Shown here: piece by piece, positions 60,998 through 64,000 of the stretch | Position numbering within the stretch: position 1 is the first letter of the stretch | How the letters are laid out: each line of letters starts with the position of its first letter | Source of the DNA: Paraglaciecola sp. L3A3 | GTDB lineage: Bacteria > Pseudomonadota > Gammaproteobacteria > Enterobacterales > Alteromonadaceae | Reading direction: 5' to 3' | Assembly: GCF_009796765.1 (NCBI RefSeq) | Contig: NZ_CP047023.1 | Location: 62,001 to 126,000 of the forward strand | Length of the DNA stretch: 64,000 nucleotides | Translations under genes and position numbers: made by a program | Notes under the pieces: model-generated | The model's database searches: none | Told to the model about the DNA's origin: nothing | What the model saw: the letters and a program-made list of their open reading frames with translations, nothing else

Positions 60998-63900
60998 CTA
61001 TTTTTTAGCATTGTTTAAAATAATATTAGAAACTTCATCAGCTGGTATCGGTTTATAAAAATAAAACCCTTGAAATATATTACAGCCATTGTCGAGTAAA
61101 AATTGTTTCTGCATTTTAGTTTCTACTCCTTCGGCCACAGCCTCTAATCCCAAGTTTTTTGCTAGATTAATGATAGTGGCGCATATTTGGCCGTCTTCTA
61201 TTGTGTTGGCACATTCATCCACAAAAGAGCGGTCGATTTTAAGTATGTCGATAGGCAGTCGTTTCAGATAATTAAGTGAGGAATAGCCAGTGCCAAAATC
61301 ATCAATTGATATTCTAATGTTTAACTCTTTTAGCGCAGCCATCGCATTGATGCAAAGTTCAATATCCGTTAATAACACCCCTTCGGTGATTTCAAATTCT
61401 ATTAGTGAACCGTCGATGTTATAAATTTCGAACTGAGTTTTAACATAGGGGATTAGGTCATCAGAGACTAAATGTTTACCTGACAAGTTGATAGAAATGG
61501 GCACTAAAGAAATACCTTCATTTTGCCATTGCTTAATTTGAGAGAGGACTAGTTTAATGACTTTTCGATCTAAGTTAATGATTAAGTTTGACTCTTCCGC
61601 AAGGGGAATAAATTCAGCTGGGGAAATTAACCCTTCAGTAGGGTGTACCCATCGAATCAGTGCCTCTAAGCCAACGATTTCTTTGTAACCATTAACTTTA
61701 GGTTGATAAACCATATGTATTTGTTCATCAACTTGGAGTGCTTTAGTCATTTGTTGTTCAAAATTAAATTGCCTAACCGATTTATTCATCATTTCTTGAT
61801 TGAATATTTGGTAATTATCTCGGCCAAGTTGTTTAGCGTGATACATGGCCACATCAGCTTGTTGGATTAATTTCGAGGCATCTTGTTCTGTCGAAGAGCA
61901 AAATGAAATACCTATACTTGTCGGTATATTAATTTCACGGCCTTCTAAGGTTATTGGTTCTCGCATTTGGCTAAGAATTTCGTTGGCTTTGTCATGCACA
62001 AATTGAATACTTTTTATGTGGTTAAATAAAACAATAAATTCATCTCCACCCCATCTAGCAATGATATCTTTTTTTGCCGTGACATGAGTTAAACGTTCGG
62101 CTACTTCTTTTAATAATTTATCACCTGCAGCGTGGCCTAGTGTGTCATTAATATTCTTAAAATGATCTAAATCTAAAAAGAAGATGGCTAACTCTTGGCG
62201 AGTTTTTTCGATGTTTAATTTTTGGATGTTTTCAATTAAGTATGTACGGTTGTATAGGCCTGTTAATGGATCACTATAGGCTAATTGCTTTAATTTATTC
62301 TGTAATTTAGTTTGGCGTGTCGCATCTCGGATATGTAAGGTAAATTCGTTTCTTAGTTCACTACCTAAATTGGCTCCCGTTATAGTAATTTCGGCTGGAA
62401 ACTTTTCCCCTGAACTGCGTAATAAAAATGTGGTATTTCTACGATTATAAAGTAAGCCCTGAGAGGCAGAAAACTTATGCTTTAGACTGTTCATAGCATT
62501 AGCTTGTTCAGCAGATTCAATAAATAATTCAATAAAACTTCGACCTAATACATTATCTTTTAAGTAGCCAAAAGTTTTTTCTGCTGCAGGATTAAACTCA
62601 ATTATATTACCATCAAGATCGATACTGACGATACTATCCATTGAAGAATTTAAAATCGCAGATTTACGCTTTTCACTGGACCGAAAATTAACAATAGCCT
62701 CATCTCGTTGAGATATCTCGTTGTTAACTCGATTAATTACTTGATTATATTGTTGGGCTATTTGTCCAACTTCCGTAAAGGGCTCCACTGGTACAGGCTT
62801 AGAGAATTGGCCTTCATCTTGCTGTTTTTGCATATTTCCAAGTAAACCTATAAGTTCAGTTGATGCTCTATGCTCAGATATATTCATACCTTGAATTTCT
62901 TGTTCTGCAGTAACCCGTAATGCGATAAAACGACCAATGACAGTCAGAAAAATAAAGCTCACAGCAAAACTATAAGCATTGACCGAAATAATGCCTATAA
63001 GCTGAGTTACAAATAATTCACTACGCGTTAGAGGTGTTTCGAGCAAAGTTAAGTCCGCAAAAATAGCTACGGCTATAGTGCCCCAAATACCAGCAAATAA
63101 GTGCACAGGCACAACACTCAAGGCATCGTCTAATTTGAGTTTTTCAAGTAGAGCTGCACCCATATACAAAATTAAGCCAGCTATCGAACCAATAACCGCA
63201 GATTCTGCAGGAGATAGTGCATGACAACCGGCAGTTATAGCAACTAAACCAGCTAATACTCCGTTTAGTATATAGCCAACATCAATAAAGCGGCGTTTAT
63301 AGTAGTGGCAAATGGAACTAAAGAGGCCACCCCACACTGCAGCAATGCAAGTATTCAATATTATTTTGGGAACTGAGTCGTTGAAAGCTAAAGTGCTGCC
63401 GCCGTTAAAGCCAAACCAGCCTAGCCAAATTAATAAGGTGCCTAGTACTGATAGAGGTAAATTACTACCTGTTGGCAAGTTATATTTTGAATCAAACCGG
63501 CCGATACGAGGTCCAATTATAATGATAGCGGCTAATGCAACACTTCCTCCTACAGAATGAACAACAGTAGAACCGGCAAAATCAATAAACCCAATTTCTT
63601 GTAACCAGCCATGATTTTCAGGACTAAAAAAGGAAGCCCAAGCCCAATGTCCTGTAATTGGATAAATAACACTGGCCATAATAACGGTAATCCATAAATA
63701 ACCAGTAAAAGTCATTCGTTCAGCTACGGCCCCAGACATGAGTGTTGCCGCAGTACCACAAAACATTAATTGAAAAACAAAATAGCTAATTTCATAAGGC
63801 GAGTTATCTTCACCAAAAAAGAAATTTGAGGTACCGAACAAGCCATTAACAGAGCTGCCAAACATTAAGCCGAAGCCGAAAAGCCAAAATATGATGGTAG

Positions 63901-64000
63901 ATAGAATAAAATCAGAAATATTTTTAGCGGCAACGTTAATGCTATTTTTACTGCGAATTTTTCCTGTTTCTAAGCACAAAAACCCCGCTTGCATTAGAAA
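60998..64000 (-). CDS. Ammonium transporter fused to PAS-GGDEF-EAL (5' end beyond window)
   Basis: At least 998 residues; the frame is open to the window edge and the first Amt helix is incomplete, so the true start lies outside. Amt helices fill about 1-360. GHWAWASFF, the Asp in FIDFAGSTVVHSVGG and the second His in VVPVHLFAGIWG keep the pore twin-His pair. A linker leads to a PAS domain (about 440-560), GGDEF (GGDEF site intact, inhibitory RxxD replaced by AKKD) and EAL (GLEALIRW, DDFGTGYSSLNYL, EGVET). Ammonium flux or binding may therefore control cyclic di-GMP (inference). It is not in a glnK-amtB arrangement as far as is visible. Confidence 0.93.
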   Translation of the reverse strand, partial: FLMQAGFLCLETGKIRSKNSINVAAKNISDFILSTIIFWLFGFGLMFGSSVNGLFGTSNFFFGEDNSPYEISYFVFQLMFCGTAATLMSGAVAERMTFTGYLWITVIMASVIYPITGHWAWASFFSPENHGWLQEIGFIDFAGSTVVHSVGGSVALAAIIIIGPRIGRFDSKYNLPTGSNLPLSVLGTLLIWLGWFGFNGGSTLAFNDSVPKIILNTCIAAVWGGLFSSICHYYKRRFIDVGYILNGVLAGLVAITAGCHALSPAESAVIGSIAGLILYMGAALLEKLKLDDALSVVPVHLFAGIWGTIAVAIFADLTLLETPLTRSELFVTQLIGIISVNAYSFAVSFIFLTVIGRFIALRVTAEQEIQGMNISEHRASTELIGLLGNMQKQQDEGQFSKPVPVEPFTEVGQIAQQYNQVINRVNNEISQRDEAIVNFRSSEKRKSAILNSSMDSIVSIDLDGNIIEFNPAAEKTFGYLKDNVLGRSFIELFIESAEQANAMNSLKHKFSASQGLLYNRRNTTFLLRSSGEKFPAEITITGANLGSELRNEFTLHIRDATRQTKLQNKLKQLAYSDPLTGLYNRTYLIENIQKLNIEKTRQELAIFFLDLDHFKNINDTLGHAAGDKLLKEVAERLTHVTAKKDIIARWGGDEFIVLFNHIKSIQFVHDKANEILSQMREPITLEGREINIPTSIGISFCSSTEQDASKLIQQADVAMYHAKQLGRDNYQIFNQEMMNKSVRQFNFEQQMTKALQVDEQIHMVYQPKVNGYKEIVGLEALIRWVHPTEGLISPAEFIPLAEESNLIINLDRKVIKLVLSQIKQWQNEGISLVPISINLSGKHLVSDDLIPYVKTQFEIYNIDGSLIEFEITEGVLLTDIELCINAMAALKELNIRISIDDFGTGYSSLNYLKRLPIDILKIDRSFVDECANTIEDGQICATIINLAKNLGLEAVAEGVETKMQKQFLLDNGCNIFQGFYFYKPIPADEVSNIILNNAKK

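Overview
The window looks like chromosome from a marine gammaproteobacterium of the Alteromonadales, probably close to Paraglaciecola/Glaciecola. The basis is gene content and order (dusB-fis, purH-purD, a purA/yjeT-type neighbour, ompR-envZ, prkB), an AT-rich composition, and a 16S-tRNAIle-tRNAAla-23S-5S rRNA operon. The genus is inferred and was not tested by a database search.

The left half (about 1-35600) is an accessory region for sulfated or uronate-containing glycans, with a strong flavour of the Planctomycetes-Verrucomicrobia (PVC) and Bacteroidetes. A minus-strand operon (9236 to 725) runs from a large lipoprotein fusing two DUF1080 domains, a PVC-type quinoprotein-like dehydrogenase domain and cytochrome c, through two Gfo/Idh/MocA oxidoreductases and an Nramp-fold transporter that lacks the metal motifs, to mannonate dehydratase (uxuA). 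A second minus-strand operon (11831 to 9412) encodes a secreted cytochrome c and a secreted beta-propeller dehydrogenase. Both operons have the same promoter layout: TTGAAA, 16 bp, TATACT, then 7 bp to a 13-bp GntR-like operator. Facing away from them on the plus strand are a sulfatase, a secreted DUF1080 protein and two more sulfatases. Next comes a duplicated block of a Rof-like antiterminator gene, a sulfatase and the 3' end of an M16 peptidase. In the downstream copy the sulfatase is dead. Between the copies sits a two-gene module with a PEP-CTERM-like metalloprotease. The region ends with a minus-strand operon of DUF1592/PSCyt1, DUF1552, a FucP-like transporter, an ECF-type sigma factor and a FecR-LamG anti-sigma-like protein. 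My reading is that sulfatases desulfate a glycan, DUF1080/dehydrogenase/cytochrome proteins oxidise and cleave it in the cell envelope, and transporters, oxidoreductases and UxuA handle the products. No glycoside hydrolase, polysaccharide lyase, TonB receptor, sulfatase-maturing enzyme or GntR regulator is visible here, so the system is incomplete in this window.

The middle (35857-47751) is mostly housekeeping: a chemotaxis receptor, purA, a 234-bp MITE-like element, a DUF2065 protein, a membrane diguanylate cyclase, a thioredoxin-fold protein without cysteines, dusB-fis, purH, an exported methyltransferase-like protein, purD and a membrane-anchored RRM protein.

From 47942 to 53918 lies a complete rRNA operon with two similar tandem promoters, boxA sites and a terminator. 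It is followed by an insertion-sequence scar: the 5' end of an IS66 element, an IS630 element with a split transposase, and the 5' end of an IS3 element. A repeat block and a second, diverged copy of the MITE-like element follow, the latter ending on the envZ stop codon. The right end carries envZ-ompR, a PAS-GGDEF cyclase, prkB and an ammonium-transporter/PAS/GGDEF/EAL fusion that runs off the window.
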